From Paenibacillus montaniterrae (GTDB lineage: Bacteria > Bacillota > Bacilli > Paenibacillales > Paenibacillaceae), in contig NZ_BOSE01000006.1 in assembly GCF_018403185.1 (NCBI RefSeq), positions 124,001 through 188,000 of the forward strand: DNA of 64,000 nt, given 5' to 3'. Position numbers and translations under genes: made by a program. Each line of letters begins with the position of its first letter. The stretch's first letter is position 1. The notes beneath the pieces are model-generated. The model did no database searches, was not told the origin of the DNA, and was given only the letters and a program-made list of their open reading frames with translations. This document shows, piece after piece, positions 9,431 through 18,666 of this stretch.

Positions 9431-11038
9431 TTACTGCTGCTTCGTCGCACGGTAGTTCAATCGATATTCATGCGGACTGGCACCGGCAAACTTTTTGAAT
9501 CTGCGCGAAAAATGGGCGAGATTGGAATAGCCGGACTGCACAGCAATGGTGCTGATTGGCAGCGTCGTTCGCTCAAGCAGATGCTGTGCCTGCTGCATTC
9601 TTTTGCTAATAATAAGCTCCGTAACCGAACAACCGGCTTCTTTTTTGAGGAGTCGATCCAAATAATCGGCATTAAGGTAAAGATGGTTCGCAACCTCTTC
9701 CCTCGTTAATTTTTCAGCGTCGATATGCTGCGCAATAAATCGCTCCACCCGTTCTATAATGGATGGTGAATTCTCTACAGTATCCATATATTCCATAGCT
9801 TTGCGAACGGTATAGTGTACCCAATCAATCATGTGGCTGACCGAATGCGCCGCCTTCTGAAATCGTTCCGTCGAATCAGCGTTGTCAAATAAAAGATGGG
9901 CTTCAATGCCTTTGAGCTTCAGCACATAAAATACGGTCTGAAGCAAATTATGGTGGAACCGATACAAGTTATCTGCATCCATCGCTTCCGAGCCGATGAA
10001 GCCCGTAAGAAAGGCTTCCGCCTCGGCAATGACCTGCTCTCCTCGTCCTTCCTTAAGCATGACGGCCCACAAATTCATATCAGGCAGGGCAAGCTCTGCG
10101 CTTGCAGCGTTTCGGCTTTCCCACGTAAACACATTTTTATGAATCGCAACATTACGCTTGTCCCACTCCAGCAGCTGACTGACCATTTTGCTTAACTCGT
10201 GACTATAAATATCCAAACCGATATAGATGGATAAATCGCAGTAGAAATAAGTAGAAGCAGATTCTATAAATGCTGTGCACCGTTCTTGCAGTTGACTTCT
10301 TAGTATAGATACGTCCTGCTCAACCGGAATAAGCGCAAGCAGCTTGCGCTGTTCCAGCTTGAAGAGAAAGCCTGCTCCCTGCAATCCTAACAGTTCCTCG
10401 CCGCTATTCGTTAACGCGTACTCTATAATTTTTTCATCTCTTACAGTAAGCGGCTTATGATAGCGATCAATTGACAGCAGCACCGGCAGCAGCCGCAGCT
10501 GTTCATCGAAAGGAATGTTGCGCTCCTCTGCTTCTTTTTTAATCGCCGCCAAATTCGACGGGACCGTCTGATCGATAATATCCATCCATAAACGTTCAGC
10601 GACTAAAGGCTGATGGCGTGCCCAATAGTAGCCAATTTGACTATATTGAATCTGATCATGCTCCTGTCGAATTTTCTCCAATACGCGAGCCACCACTTCA
10701 TAAAGCTCATCGTTCAGCACTGGCTTGAGCAAATAATCGAAGCTGCCGAGCTGCATAGCACGTTTCGCATAATTAAAATCAGCATGACAAGTCATAAATA
10801 CAGCTTCTGTTCGCGGATAATGCTCCTTTACCCAAGCCAGCAGCTCAAGTCCGCTGCCTTGAGGCATCTCGATGTCGCACAACATAAGATCAATCGCGAC
10901 ACTATCGAATATCTCCTTCGCTTGACGAGAATTGTAAGCCTTATAGACAGCGGTAATGCCTAGCTTCTCCCATTCGATGTCTGCTTCCAAAGCATCTGTT
11001 AGAAGCTTCTCATCATCTACTATTAACATTTGAATCAT
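9431..11038 (-). CDS. YesN-type response regulator, REC plus AraC HTH
   Basis: This 535-residue regulator has a receiver domain (DD 8-9, phospho-acceptor Asp55 in LMLCDIEMP, Lys in LKPVL), a central region of about 280 residues and a C-terminal AraC-type HTH ending RFKKFAGASPHEYRL. Its ATG overlaps the kinase stop codon (TAATG), giving tight translational coupling. It is the probable activator of the SBP-permease-permease genes that begin 121 bases downstream on the same strand. Confidence 0.92.
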   Translation of the reverse strand: MIQMLIVDDEKLLTDALEADIEWEKLGITAVYKAYNSRQAKEIFDSVAIDLMLCDIEMPQGSGLELLAWVKEHYPRTEAVFMTCHADFNYAKRAMQLGSFDYLLKPVLNDELYEVVARVLEKIRQEHDQIQYSQIGYYWARHQPLVAERLWMDIIDQTVPSNLAAIKKEAEERNIPFDEQLRLLPVLLSIDRYHKPLTVRDEKIIEYALTNSGEELLGLQGAGFLFKLEQRKLLALIPVEQDVSILRSQLQERCTAFIESASTYFYCDLSIYIGLDIYSHELSKMVSQLLEWDKRNVAIHKNVFTWESRNAASAELALPDMNLWAVMLKEGRGEQVIAEAEAFLTGFIGSEAMDADNLYRFHHNLLQTVFYVLKLKGIEAHLLFDNADSTERFQKAAHSVSHMIDWVHYTVRKAMEYMDTVENSPSIIERVERFIAQHIDAEKLTREEVANHLYLNADYLDRLLKKEAGCSVTELIISKRMQQAQHLLERTTLPISTIAVQSGYSNLAHFSRRFKKFAGASPHEYRLNYRATKQQ

Positions 11039-12816
11039 TACGCTTTACCTCCCTGATTCATGCTGTTGGCCAAGTCGGGCTTGAAGGGCAGTGTGAGATT
11101 TACAACTGCTCCTTGCGAAGCTGCATTAAAAAATTCAACGGAGGCTCGCTGCCCATACATTAGCCTCAACCGCTGCTTCACATTCCAAATCCCTATATGC
11201 TCGCCTTCCTCATCAACAATTCGCTTGTCTTGCTCGAGACTCTCGATAATACCTGGTTTAAATCCCGCTCCAGTGTCACGAATTTGGATAAACAAATTGG
11301 GCTGCGGAGACTCAATAAGCTCAATCACAATTTCAATGCGCACTGGCTCGTCAAGCGTAATGCCGTGCTTGATTACATTTTCAACAAATGTATGGATAAT
11401 CAACGGAGGAACTGGTGTGCGCAGCAGAAAATCCTGTACTTGAATGTTGGACACGATCTGATCGGGAAACCTCAATTGCTGAATACGCAAATAGTTGCGT
11501 ACATGCTGCAGTTCGTCCTTTAATGCGACAAAATCCAGATTGCTTTGAAACATATAGCGGAAATATTGGATGAGACATAGTGAAATTTCTTCTATTTTCT
11601 TTACATCCTTCATGCGAGCTAACGTATACAGCATATTTAATGTATTAATAAAGAAATGCGGCTTAATTTGCAGCTGCAAATGTTGAAGCTCTGCTTTTTG
11701 CTTCTTCAGCTGCTCCTCGTACACACTTATGCGCAAATCTTTAATCTCGCTTATCATATTGTTAAAGGTATCATTAAGAATTTGAAATTCTACCGATGTT
11801 TGATATTGCTTGATCTGCATGTCCAGATTGCCTTGGCTAATCAGATTCATCGTGCGCAACAGTCGATTAATTGGCTTAAGCAAGGTTGTCCGGAGAAACA
11901 TAAAGCCGATTAGCAGGATGATAATCGAACCAAACGGAAGCAAATAAGAGATTGCTTTCAACGTGGGAAGCTGCTGCAAAATTTGCTCGTCTGGAATAAA
12001 CGCGAACAGTCCAAATTCTCCTCTGGTCGATTGCTCTCCTATTGCAAGAAAGGTGCGTTTTTCCCCGGTAAGGTAAAAGGATGGAGCATCGAGCTTAATC
12101 GCTACACCATACTCATGCACAAAAGCAGCATTGACGATAGGATTGCCCTCATGATCGCTAAGCACTGCTGCTCCTGTATCTTCCAGCCCCAGTAAATCCA
12201 GCGTCGTCTGAAGCGAGCTGACATTAATCCAGGCACTAATGACAGAATGGTCGCTTAAAATAAACGTTCTGACCAAAAATACTTGATCACCGTTTTTCGT
12301 AATATACCATTTGCGCTGCATCTGCTGATCTGGAATAGGCTTGTGCGCAACCTCCTGTGTAATATGCGACTTTATATACATCCGGTCGTGCAAGGCTGAA
12401 CGCTCGCGAAAGGCATATAAATATTGCTCGTCCTTGGGAAGATAGATGGAAATACCGTCGATAACCGGGAAGCGTACAATCGAATTTGATATTTCCTTAT
12501 TCAAGCGGGTCGCTGCAAATACACGCTCGTCGCGATCCGTAATAAATGCCATATCAGATAAATCCGTATCGGACATCAAGCCGATCAAGTAGTTGTCAAC
12601 CTCGCTCAGTCGTCCATCAAGCTGATCGCGGTACAACGTTAACAAGTCTTCACTGGAGTTGGCAACCTGCTGACGCACAACCTCAATTGCATACACATTT
12701 GAGTAAATAATAAAGCCAATAAGCGGGATGACAATCATTAATAAGCCAGCCATCAGCTTCATGCGAATTGAACGCCACGTTAATTTTCGCAACAGATTAT
12801 TGGATATCCAGAACAA
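11038..12816 (-). CDS. YesM-type sensor histidine kinase
   Basis: This 592-residue kinase has TM1 at about residues 18-40, a long extracellular sensing domain of the dCache/Cache type, TM2 at about 285-308, HAMP, the His_kinase motif QIKPHFFINTLNMLY, and HATPase_c boxes (HTFVENVIKHG, DTGAGF, GIWNVKQRLRLMYG). It is paired with the overlapping YesN gene and lies upstream of the LplABC-type transporter, so it most likely senses the sugar, or its binding protein, outside the cell. Confidence 0.92.
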   Translation of the reverse strand: MFWISNNLLRKLTWRSIRMKLMAGLLMIVIPLIGFIIYSNVYAIEVVRQQVANSSEDLLTLYRDQLDGRLSEVDNYLIGLMSDTDLSDMAFITDRDERVFAATRLNKEISNSIVRFPVIDGISIYLPKDEQYLYAFRERSALHDRMYIKSHITQEVAHKPIPDQQMQRKWYITKNGDQVFLVRTFILSDHSVISAWINVSSLQTTLDLLGLEDTGAAVLSDHEGNPIVNAAFVHEYGVAIKLDAPSFYLTGEKRTFLAIGEQSTRGEFGLFAFIPDEQILQQLPTLKAISYLLPFGSIIILLIGFMFLRTTLLKPINRLLRTMNLISQGNLDMQIKQYQTSVEFQILNDTFNNMISEIKDLRISVYEEQLKKQKAELQHLQLQIKPHFFINTLNMLYTLARMKDVKKIEEISLCLIQYFRYMFQSNLDFVALKDELQHVRNYLRIQQLRFPDQIVSNIQVQDFLLRTPVPPLIIHTFVENVIKHGITLDEPVRIEIVIELIESPQPNLFIQIRDTGAGFKPGIIESLEQDKRIVDEEGEHIGIWNVKQRLRLMYGQRASVEFFNAASQGAVVNLTLPFKPDLANSMNQGGKA

Positions 12817-12978
12817 TGCTAACTTCCTCCTGTCTCAATACGGTGCGCGAATAAGTTATCCTATGATAGCCTCACCTGTGTCGGTTGACAAGCTCCATTC
12901 TCGACCAATTGGTTGTATCGTTTCGACTTTATAGGATGTCCAAACATTCCGAATTTGATGGCGAGAGCTTTGCACACA

Positions 12979-13007
12979 AAAAAGCACCTTGTTCATTAAA
13001 GGTGCTT
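12979..13007 (-). terminator. Intrinsic terminator overlapping a stop codon
   Basis: AAGCACCTT pairs with AAGGTGCTT (12982-12990 with 12999-13007), and a T-run follows on the minus strand. The upstream arm includes the last codons and the TAA of the lipoprotein gene, so coding sequence and terminator are merged. Confidence 0.8.
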
Positions 13008-13775
13008 GGCTTCTTGCATTTTATTTAAAAGATCAGCTAGATATGGAAAGCTCAGTACAACCATAATATTTTGACTAAACCCGATAAGCTGTTTCGTTTC
13101 CGCATTAAACGAGAGGACAACCTGCGGCTTCTTCGTCTGCTTGTTTTTGAAAATGATCATGCCGGGAGCAACCTCTTCAATCAGCATGGGGTCTTCAAGA
13201 TCCAGCTCATCATGCTTAATATCGCCGATTTGCTTCAGCAGCTGCTTGGCCGTGGCGATAACCTCATCTTTATTAGGGCTGCTGCCAGGTTGAACCTTCG
13301 ATTCATAGAATTCGTAAGTTTGAATTTCCTGAATTTCTCCATCTTCAGCGTCCAGCATAATTGTATACTGATCGCGACTGTCATAGCTGTTAGTAGCAAA
13401 CACACTGTATAAGCCATTAGGTATATCACCGAGCTCCTCTTTATATTGAACGAGCGGGTCCGGATCTGCTCTTCCTTTAAAGCTGTACAGCATGTTCTTT
13501 ATCTGCTTCAGCTCGAGCGCATTTACTTCTATATTTAAATCCTCCAATGAAAAATTGGTATTATAATACTTATTAATCGCATTCACGCTTAATGTATGAA
13601 TGACTTCCTCCGATAAAGCTCCTGGACTTTCCTGCTTCTGCTCGGGCGTTACCTGAGCGATTTTTTTCACCATTACCGTATCCTTCGGAATAGGCTGGTA
13701 ATAGGCGCTGGCACTGCAGCCTGACATTAAAAGCGCGGAGACCAGCCCGACAGCGATTAATCTAGTTATGTTCAT
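12996..13775 (-). CDS. Lipoprotein of unknown function linked to a two-component system
   Basis: This 259-residue protein has a signal peptide ending LMSGC (Cys20), so it is predicted to be a lipoprotein. The body has two similar alpha/beta stretches (NAINKYYNTNFSLEDLNIEV, then TAKQLLKQIGDIKHDELDLEDP) with 'DAEDGEI' and 'NAETKQLIGF' strand-turn motifs. These recall PepSY-like or YcnI-like regulators, but I cannot name the family. Its start overlaps the stop of the sensor kinase gene by 4 bases (ATGA), so it is the third gene of an RR-HK-lipoprotein operon. A role as accessory sensor or inhibitor of the kinase is inference only. Confidence 0.75.
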   Translation of the reverse strand: MNITRLIAVGLVSALLMSGCSASAYYQPIPKDTVMVKKIAQVTPEQKQESPGALSEEVIHTLSVNAINKYYNTNFSLEDLNIEVNALELKQIKNMLYSFKGRADPDPLVQYKEELGDIPNGLYSVFATNSYDSRDQYTIMLDAEDGEIQEIQTYEFYESKVQPGSSPNKDEVIATAKQLLKQIGDIKHDELDLEDPMLIEEVAPGMIIFKNKQTKKPQVVLSFNAETKQLIGFSQNIMVVLSFPYLADLLNKMQEAKHL

Positions 13776-15208
13776 TGCTTCACCTCATTACGTTTCCCGG
13801 TCTCGAATATAACCTTAATGGTTGTCCCTACATTCTCTTCGCTGGCAACCTCGAACGTACCGTGATGCATCCGCGCCACGCTTTGGCAGATGGATAACCC
13901 GAGACCAACGCCGTTGTATCGTCGTGATCTTGCTTTGTCTGAAACGTAGAACGGTTCAAAAATTTTGTCCAAATGCTCGGGCGCGATGCCAATCCCTTGA
14001 TCAGCCACCACTAAAACGCAGCGCTGCTCCTCGCCATATACCTTGATCGTAATAGTATCCTGCTCAGCAGATGCTTTAATCGCGTTATCGACCAAGTTAT
14101 AGATGAGCATTTTCATCAAGTCCTTGTCCATCTCCATCCAGCAATCGTTAGCGTCTATTGCAATTTGAATTTGTCTTTCTTTCGCTTTCATTGTTAATAC
14201 GGGCTCAGCTTCATCAAGCACCGCCTTCAAATTTTCCATACTCAGCTCAAAATGGTCCTCGCGTATTAATATTAAGTCCATCATTTTTAAGGAAAGCGAT
14301 TCTAGCCGTTTCGCTTCATCATGGATAACATTCAGCCCATCTACAAAAACATCCTCCTGATATTTCGTAACGCGCAAAAAATTAGCATAGCCGATAATCG
14401 AGGTCAGCGGGGTTTTCAGCTCATGCGTGAAGTCATGGATAAAGCGCTGCTTTTCGAGATTGTTCAGCTCAAGCTCATTAATTTTATCCTCAACCACCTG
14501 AACCATTCGGTTAAAGTTTTCAGCCAGATTGCCGATTTCATCCTTCGTGTTCACATCTACTCTTTTCGAAATATCGCCTTGAGCAATCACTTTGGCTGTT
14601 CTAACCATTCTTTCAATTGGTCGAGTCAGTCCTTTACTAATGAAAATCATAAGGATCAAATAGAGCAGACAAGCTATAATATCAACCTTCATGAAAAACT
14701 GATACTGCTCAACCCGTTCTTCATAAACCGCAGTAACATCCTTCATATAGCGGATTGAATATTTTCTGTCATTAAGATCGACCAGGCTGGAGGTGAACAG
14801 AATCGTTCGCTCTCCCACATCGCTCAATATAGACAAAATTTCATCTTTAGCTGGAGACTGAAGCTCTTCCCATTTTTGCGGGATAGCAAAATCTATGTTG
14901 CTGTACGCAACTCGATTTGGTTCCTCGATAATGTTGAGATACATAGTATGATCGCTATTTTTGGCAACAAATTCATTGCCGATTGTCGTCCATACGGTTT
15001 GTTCGTAGTCCGGGGATCGATAGATTTTAAGAAAAGGAACGATGGCTTCCATTGTGGAACGAATACTCATATTTTCTCTAAGCGTCGTGTCGATTTCCTG
15101 CTGCAGCAGCTTGCTGTGATTGCGTTCGATAATGAGTACGGAAGCCAATGTAAAAATGATAATAAAGGGCAGGATGGAGAATAGGTAAATCTTCTGCCAA
15201 AGCTTCAT
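13772..15208 (-). CDS. Sensor histidine kinase, HAMP-HisKA-HATPase_c
   Basis: This 478-residue orthodox kinase has TM1 at about residues 8-27, an extracellular domain of about 140 residues, TM2 at about 172-192, and HAMP (LTRPIERMVRTAKVIAQGD). HisKA carries the phospho-acceptor in FIHDFTHELKTPLTS, and HATPase_c carries N (LVDNAIKAS), G1 (DQGIGI), F and G2 (GVGLGLSI) boxes. It is encoded 2 bases after an OmpR-type regulator and overlaps a lipoprotein gene. The signal is unknown; similar trios often respond to cell-envelope stress. Confidence 0.92.
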   Translation of the reverse strand: MKLWQKIYLFSILPFIIIFTLASVLIIERNHSKLLQQEIDTTLRENMSIRSTMEAIVPFLKIYRSPDYEQTVWTTIGNEFVAKNSDHTMYLNIIEEPNRVAYSNIDFAIPQKWEELQSPAKDEILSILSDVGERTILFTSSLVDLNDRKYSIRYMKDVTAVYEERVEQYQFFMKVDIIACLLYLILMIFISKGLTRPIERMVRTAKVIAQGDISKRVDVNTKDEIGNLAENFNRMVQVVEDKINELELNNLEKQRFIHDFTHELKTPLTSIIGYANFLRVTKYQEDVFVDGLNVIHDEAKRLESLSLKMMDLILIREDHFELSMENLKAVLDEAEPVLTMKAKERQIQIAIDANDCWMEMDKDLMKMLIYNLVDNAIKASAEQDTITIKVYGEEQRCVLVVADQGIGIAPEHLDKIFEPFYVSDKARSRRYNGVGLGLSICQSVARMHHGTFEVASEENVGTTIKVIFETGKRNEVKQ

Positions 15209-15210
15209 GC

Positions 15211-15867
15211 CTAATCCTCCATTCGGTAGCCGATTTTGTAGACGGTTTTTATATGATCGTACAGGTTGAGCTTCTTGCGCAATGATTTAATATGCATGTC
15301 CACTGTTCGCGTCTCGCCAAAATAGGAGATTCCCCATACTTTATCAAGCAGTTGCTCTCTGGACAGGGCAATATTTTTATTTTTAAGCAGCACAACAAGC
15401 AGTTCAAACTCCTTAACCGTCAGCTCTACTGGCTTGCCATGAAGCTTCACCTCTCTTTTGTCCAGCAGCACCTGCACGTCTTTAAACGCCATAATCGTTT
15501 CCTCTCTGCCAAATCTGCGCAGCACCGTCTCAATTCGGGCAAGCAGCTCAAGCGATTCGAATGGCTTTACGATATAATCCTCCGCGCCCAGCTTCAAGCC
15601 GTGCACCTTGTCGATAACAGAATTTTTTGCAGTCAGAAAAATAACCGGTATGCGCAGTGGTTCTATTTTCTTCATCAATTCAAAGCCGTCGATTCCCGGA
15701 ATCATCACATCCAGCAAAATTAAATCGAACCTTTCTCGCTGAAGCAATTCATAAGCATCCCGCCCGTTATACACTTCTGTAGTGTCATAGTTTACGATGT
15801 TAAGATTCATTTTAATGATTTTTGAAATATTAATATCGTCTTCAACAATTAATATTTTTTTATTCAA
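15211..15867 (-). CDS. OmpR/PhoB-family response regulator
   Basis: This regulator has a receiver domain (EDD 9-11, phospho-acceptor Asp53 in LILLDVMIPG, Lys in VKPFE) and a C-terminal winged helix (VELTVKEFELLVVLLKN, then RTVDMHIKSLRKKL). The open frame extends to 15912. A TTG at 15867 gives the standard MNKKILIVEDD start and has AGGAG about 11 bases upstream; the extra 15 codons are not like the family. It is the first gene of the operon with the sensor kinase and lipoprotein. Confidence 0.9.
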   Translation of the reverse strand: MNKKILIVEDDINISKIIKMNLNIVNYDTTEVYNGRDAYELLQRERFDLILLDVMIPGIDGFELMKKIEPLRIPVIFLTAKNSVIDKVHGLKLGAEDYIVKPFESLELLARIETVLRRFGREETIMAFKDVQVLLDKREVKLHGKPVELTVKEFELLVVLLKNKNIALSREQLLDKVWGISYFGETRTVDMHIKSLRKKLNLYDHIKTVYKIGYRMED

Positions 15868-15941
15868 AGCATTCCGCACTCCTGACCATTTACGATTAAA
15901 AACATTATACATGCTGCCCTGTTAAAAGTGAATTAATGCGA

Positions 15942-15990
15942 AAAAAGCCTCGATTTCCACACTGTCTGGCAAGCGGAACTCGAGGCTTTC
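15942..15990. terminator. Intrinsic terminator
   Basis: A 10-bp stem (AAAGCCTCGA at 15944-15953 with TCGAGGCTTT at 15980-15989) has a T-run on the minus strand. It lies just after the stop codon of the 16011-16226 remnant and upstream of the response regulator gene. Confidence 0.8.
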
Positions 15991-16010
15991 ATATGCGTAA
16001 ATGATGGCAT

Positions 16011-16226
16011 TTACTCTATCCATTCTATGATGACGATGTTGTCAATATTGCTGCCATCTGCACTCCATACATTAACATGCTTATTGCCGCTGCCATGCAA
16101 TTCACTATTTTGCGCTATAAAATCATCATACGATATTTTCTCATAGCGCTTATGCTCCCCCTTAATGGAATCGAGGAAGTAGTCAATTTTATAATAGCAA
16201 ATGTAGATCCGACTATCGGCAGTCAA
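16011..16226 (-). pseudogene. C-terminal remnant of an unrecognised gene
   Basis: A 71-codon open frame ends in a proper stop codon followed by a good intrinsic terminator. It has no ribosome site and only a TTG as a possible start. An in-frame stop lies just upstream, and the three-unit repeat array begins about 170 bases further on. The peptide (SRIYICYYKIDYFLDSI, later DNIVIIEWIE) looks like the end of a larger alpha/beta protein. I do not recognise the family. The simplest reading is a gene whose 5' part was lost, perhaps when the repeats were gained; a real short gene cannot be excluded. Confidence 0.4.
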
Positions 16227-16286
16227 ATTGAATTCAGCAAGCTTTCAGCGCTCCGGAGCAAAAACATCCTCCAGTCGCTTTTTAAA

Positions 16287-16328
16287 TCGTAATGCTCCTT
16301 ATTTGAATTTTTTAAGGTTGCATTACGA
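16287..16328. other. Hairpin between remnant and repeat array
   Basis: TCGTAATGC pairs with GCATTACGA at the ends of a 42-base segment, with an inner CCTTA/TTAAGG pairing and a T-rich loop. It could be a terminator or part of the mobile or repeat material. The following bases to 16396 hold nothing I recognise. Confidence 0.5.
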
Positions 16329-16396
16329 TGTTATAGGCGACACACTGCGTTTTTCGGATGCTTTGCTCCTCCGCTGTAGCTTTTTTTTGAGTGCAA

Positions 16397-16960
16397 GGCC
16401 AAGAAGCTTGGACGATAGTAGAAAGCGAGGAGCGCTAGCTGCGACACAAGCTACGTGAGCACCTACAATGTTTCCGCAGGAAACATACCTCGGAAGCATA
16501 ACCTTTTCGCTAGCGTTCAAGATTCGCCGTCGACTATGCTACAACGCAGCACATCGTCATCAAAGTCCAGCTTTTGAACCCACCTCTTCCGATCGAGGTT
16601 TAAAAAGCTGGGCTTTCAGGACCAAGAAGATGGCGCGATACTAGAAGGCGAGGAGCGCAGCGTAGGCAAATTGCTACGTGAGCACCGCAGCCTTCGGTAG
16701 CGTGACATATTCGCCGTCGAATACGCTACAACGCAGCGCATCGTCATCAAAGTCCAGCTTTTTAAACTTCCTCTTCCAATGAAAGGTTCAAAACTGGACT
16801 TTCAGGACCAAGAAGCTTGGACGCTAGTAGAAAATGAGGAGCGCAGCGTAGGCAAAAAACTACGTGAGCACCGGAATTTTCGCTAGCGTTCAAGATTCGC
16901 CGTCGACTATGCTACAACGCAGCGCATCGTCATCAAAGTCCAGTTTTTGAACCCACCTCT
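16397..16960 (+). repeat. Tandem array A of the ~186-bp structured repeat (3 units)
   Basis: Three head-to-tail units run from about 16397, 16613 and 16799. Units 2 and 3 are exactly 186 bases apart. Unit 1 is longer because it carries an extra segment of about 45 bases containing ATGTTTCC-GCA-GGAAACAT. Each unit has a left arm, an inner hairpin (GCGTAG...CTACGT), a right arm, then CATCGTCATCAAAGTCCAG. The junctions between units form a long stem (CCAGCTTTTTAAAC with GTTTAAAAAGCTGG). The last unit runs through the stop codon of the SGNH hydrolase gene. Related arrays lie at 21081-21543 (opposite orientation) and 42918-43450. Confidence 0.9.
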
Positions 16961-17604
16961 ATAACTGTTTTTAGCCATCTCTTTGCTAGCAGATAATGCC
17001 CCGCCGCCGTCGGGTGAATGCCGTCCCATAGCCATGCTTCTGCATGTGTACGCTTGGCTGCTTCATCAAATACATCCTGCAGCGGCACAAATAAGGCGTC
17101 GAACTGCTCGGCAAGCTGCCGTGTCTTTACTTGATAATCACTAATCAATTCGCGCCATTGCGCAAAGTTGTCCCGCGTTGCCTCCGTCTCTAATATAAAC
17201 GGCTCGCACAGCACCAGCTTCGTTTGCGGCAGCACTTCCTTTGTCTCAGCCAGCAAATGGCGGTAGGTGCGCTCAAAGCGGTCAGTTGCGCCTCCTGCAT
17301 GCTGATGCACAATATGCCATGCATCGTTTACACCTGCTAAAATACTGATCAGATCAGGCTGCAAGCTAATCGCATCCTCGTTCCAGCGCGCGTATAGATC
17401 GGAGACACGATTGCCGCTAATGCCGCGATTGATGAACTGCGGATGGTACTCGGCATATTTGCTGCCCAGCTTGCCTGCAATCATATAAACATAGCCATGC
17501 CCTAAAATATGATTCAAATCGCTGCCGCGATCGCGATTGCCATCGGTAATGGAATCGCCTTGAAATAAAATAACTGAAGAGTGCTTGATTATTTGATTTT
17601 CCAT
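16933..17604 (-). CDS. SGNH/GDSL hydrolase (probable carbohydrate esterase)
   Basis: This 223-residue cytoplasmic esterase has the four SGNH blocks: FQGDSITDG (nucleophile Ser18), GISGN, GVNDAW, and DGIHPTAAGH with the Asp/His of the triad. Family members in sugar operons remove acetyl groups from imported oligosaccharides such as acetylated xylo-oligosaccharides. It is the last gene of the CUT1 cluster, 180 bases after the MalG-type permease, which supports that role. The last residues (about EVGSKTGL) and the TGA are read from the end of repeat array A, so the natural C-terminus has probably been replaced or extended by the repeat. Confidence 0.85.
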   Translation of the reverse strand: MENQIIKHSSVILFQGDSITDGNRDRGSDLNHILGHGYVYMIAGKLGSKYAEYHPQFINRGISGNRVSDLYARWNEDAISLQPDLISILAGVNDAWHIVHQHAGGATDRFERTYRHLLAETKEVLPQTKLVLCEPFILETEATRDNFAQWRELISDYQVKTRQLAEQFDALFVPLQDVFDEAAKRTHAEAWLWDGIHPTAAGHYLLAKRWLKTVIEVGSKTGL

Positions 17605-17784
17605 TTAGCTCAATTCCTTTTCAATAGACGAAATAGAGGCAGCGCAACAGCTCTGCCTCCTATCATTCAACTATATTCAAATCGAATTGTCTACTGAGGC
17701 TAGTCGGCGCTCCGGAGCAATGCATCCTTCGCTGAAGTATCTGTTGGGTAGTCCCTTCAGTAAAATTGGGTACCGCTAAATAGG

Positions 17785-18651
17785 CTAGCCTTTTATGGAG
17801 CCGGCAGCCAGGCCTTCTACAATTCGATCGCTTAAAAAGATAAAGGCTATTAGAATTGGCAGGATGCTGATCATGAGTGTCGCGCCAATTGCACCCCAAT
17901 CGGTTGTGTATTGACCGATGAAGTTTTGCACGCCGACCGTTAAGGTTTTTAGTTCATTTGAGCTAATAAACGTATTTACGAATATAAACTCGTTCCAGTT
18001 ATAAATCATATTGACGATCCCGGTAGTCGCCACCACTGTACCGGTCATCGGGAAAATGATCGTCAGCACCAGTCGATGAATGGAGCTGCCGTCCATAACT
18101 GCCGCTTCTTCTATTTCTCTAGGGATCGTATAATAGAAGCCGAGCATAATAAGCACCGTTATCGGCAGGTTGAAGGCAATATACGATATTATGATCGACA
18201 GCGGATGGTCGATTAAGTGAGCGAAGTTAAACATGCTGTACAGCGGAATCAAGGTGGAATGGACCGGAATCATCATCGCGACCATTATCATCCCCAACGC
18301 CAGCTTGCTCAGCTTCCAGTTCATGCGCGTAATCGCATACGTAGCGAAGGACGCGATTACAACGGTTAATAGAGTAGCCACCACCGTTATCCATAAGCTG
18401 TTCAGAAAGTAAGTGCCGATATTGCCGGCGCTCCAAACCTTCTCATAGTTTTCCCATTTCGGTTGAAGCGGAAAAGACAACGGATGCGAGCTGAAGATCT
18501 GCTGATTGCTCTTCAACGAAAAGGTTAGCAGCCAATAGATCGGGAAGAGCTGGACAACTGCAATGATGAACAGCACGATATAAAGTACAGCTCTGCCGGC
18601 TGCTCCGATTGGCGAGCTGCCTGCTGTAGAACGTAAAGGTAAGCCTTGCAT
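17785..18651 (-). CDS. Sugar ABC transporter permease, MalG type
   Basis: This 288-residue permease has six spans. The EAA loop EEAAVMDGSSIHRL lies at about residues 179-192, and the tail ends VEGLAAGSIKG, which is the MalG/CUT1 signature ending. It lies 15 bases after the MalF-type gene and forms the channel with it. It belongs to the YesM-YesN-SBP-permease-permease-esterase cluster. No ATPase is encoded here. Confidence 0.92.
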   Translation of the reverse strand: MQGLPLRSTAGSSPIGAAGRAVLYIVLFIIAVVQLFPIYWLLTFSLKSNQQIFSSHPLSFPLQPKWENYEKVWSAGNIGTYFLNSLWITVVATLLTVVIASFATYAITRMNWKLSKLALGMIMVAMMIPVHSTLIPLYSMFNFAHLIDHPLSIIISYIAFNLPITVLIMLGFYYTIPREIEEAAVMDGSSIHRLVLTIIFPMTGTVVATTGIVNMIYNWNEFIFVNTFISSNELKTLTVGVQNFIGQYTTDWGAIGATLMISILPILIAFIFLSDRIVEGLAAGSIKG

Positions 18652-18666
18652 CGCACTTCTCTCCTA

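Noticed and set aside
13822..14758. Plus-strand frames of 74-145 codons opposite the sensor kinase gene
   Set aside because: They are shadows of a well-conserved kinase on the other strand, without start signals or recognisable domains.
16397..16960. Regular repeats considered as a CRISPR array
   Set aside because: Units are about 186 bases with no short repeat-spacer alternation and no cas genes.
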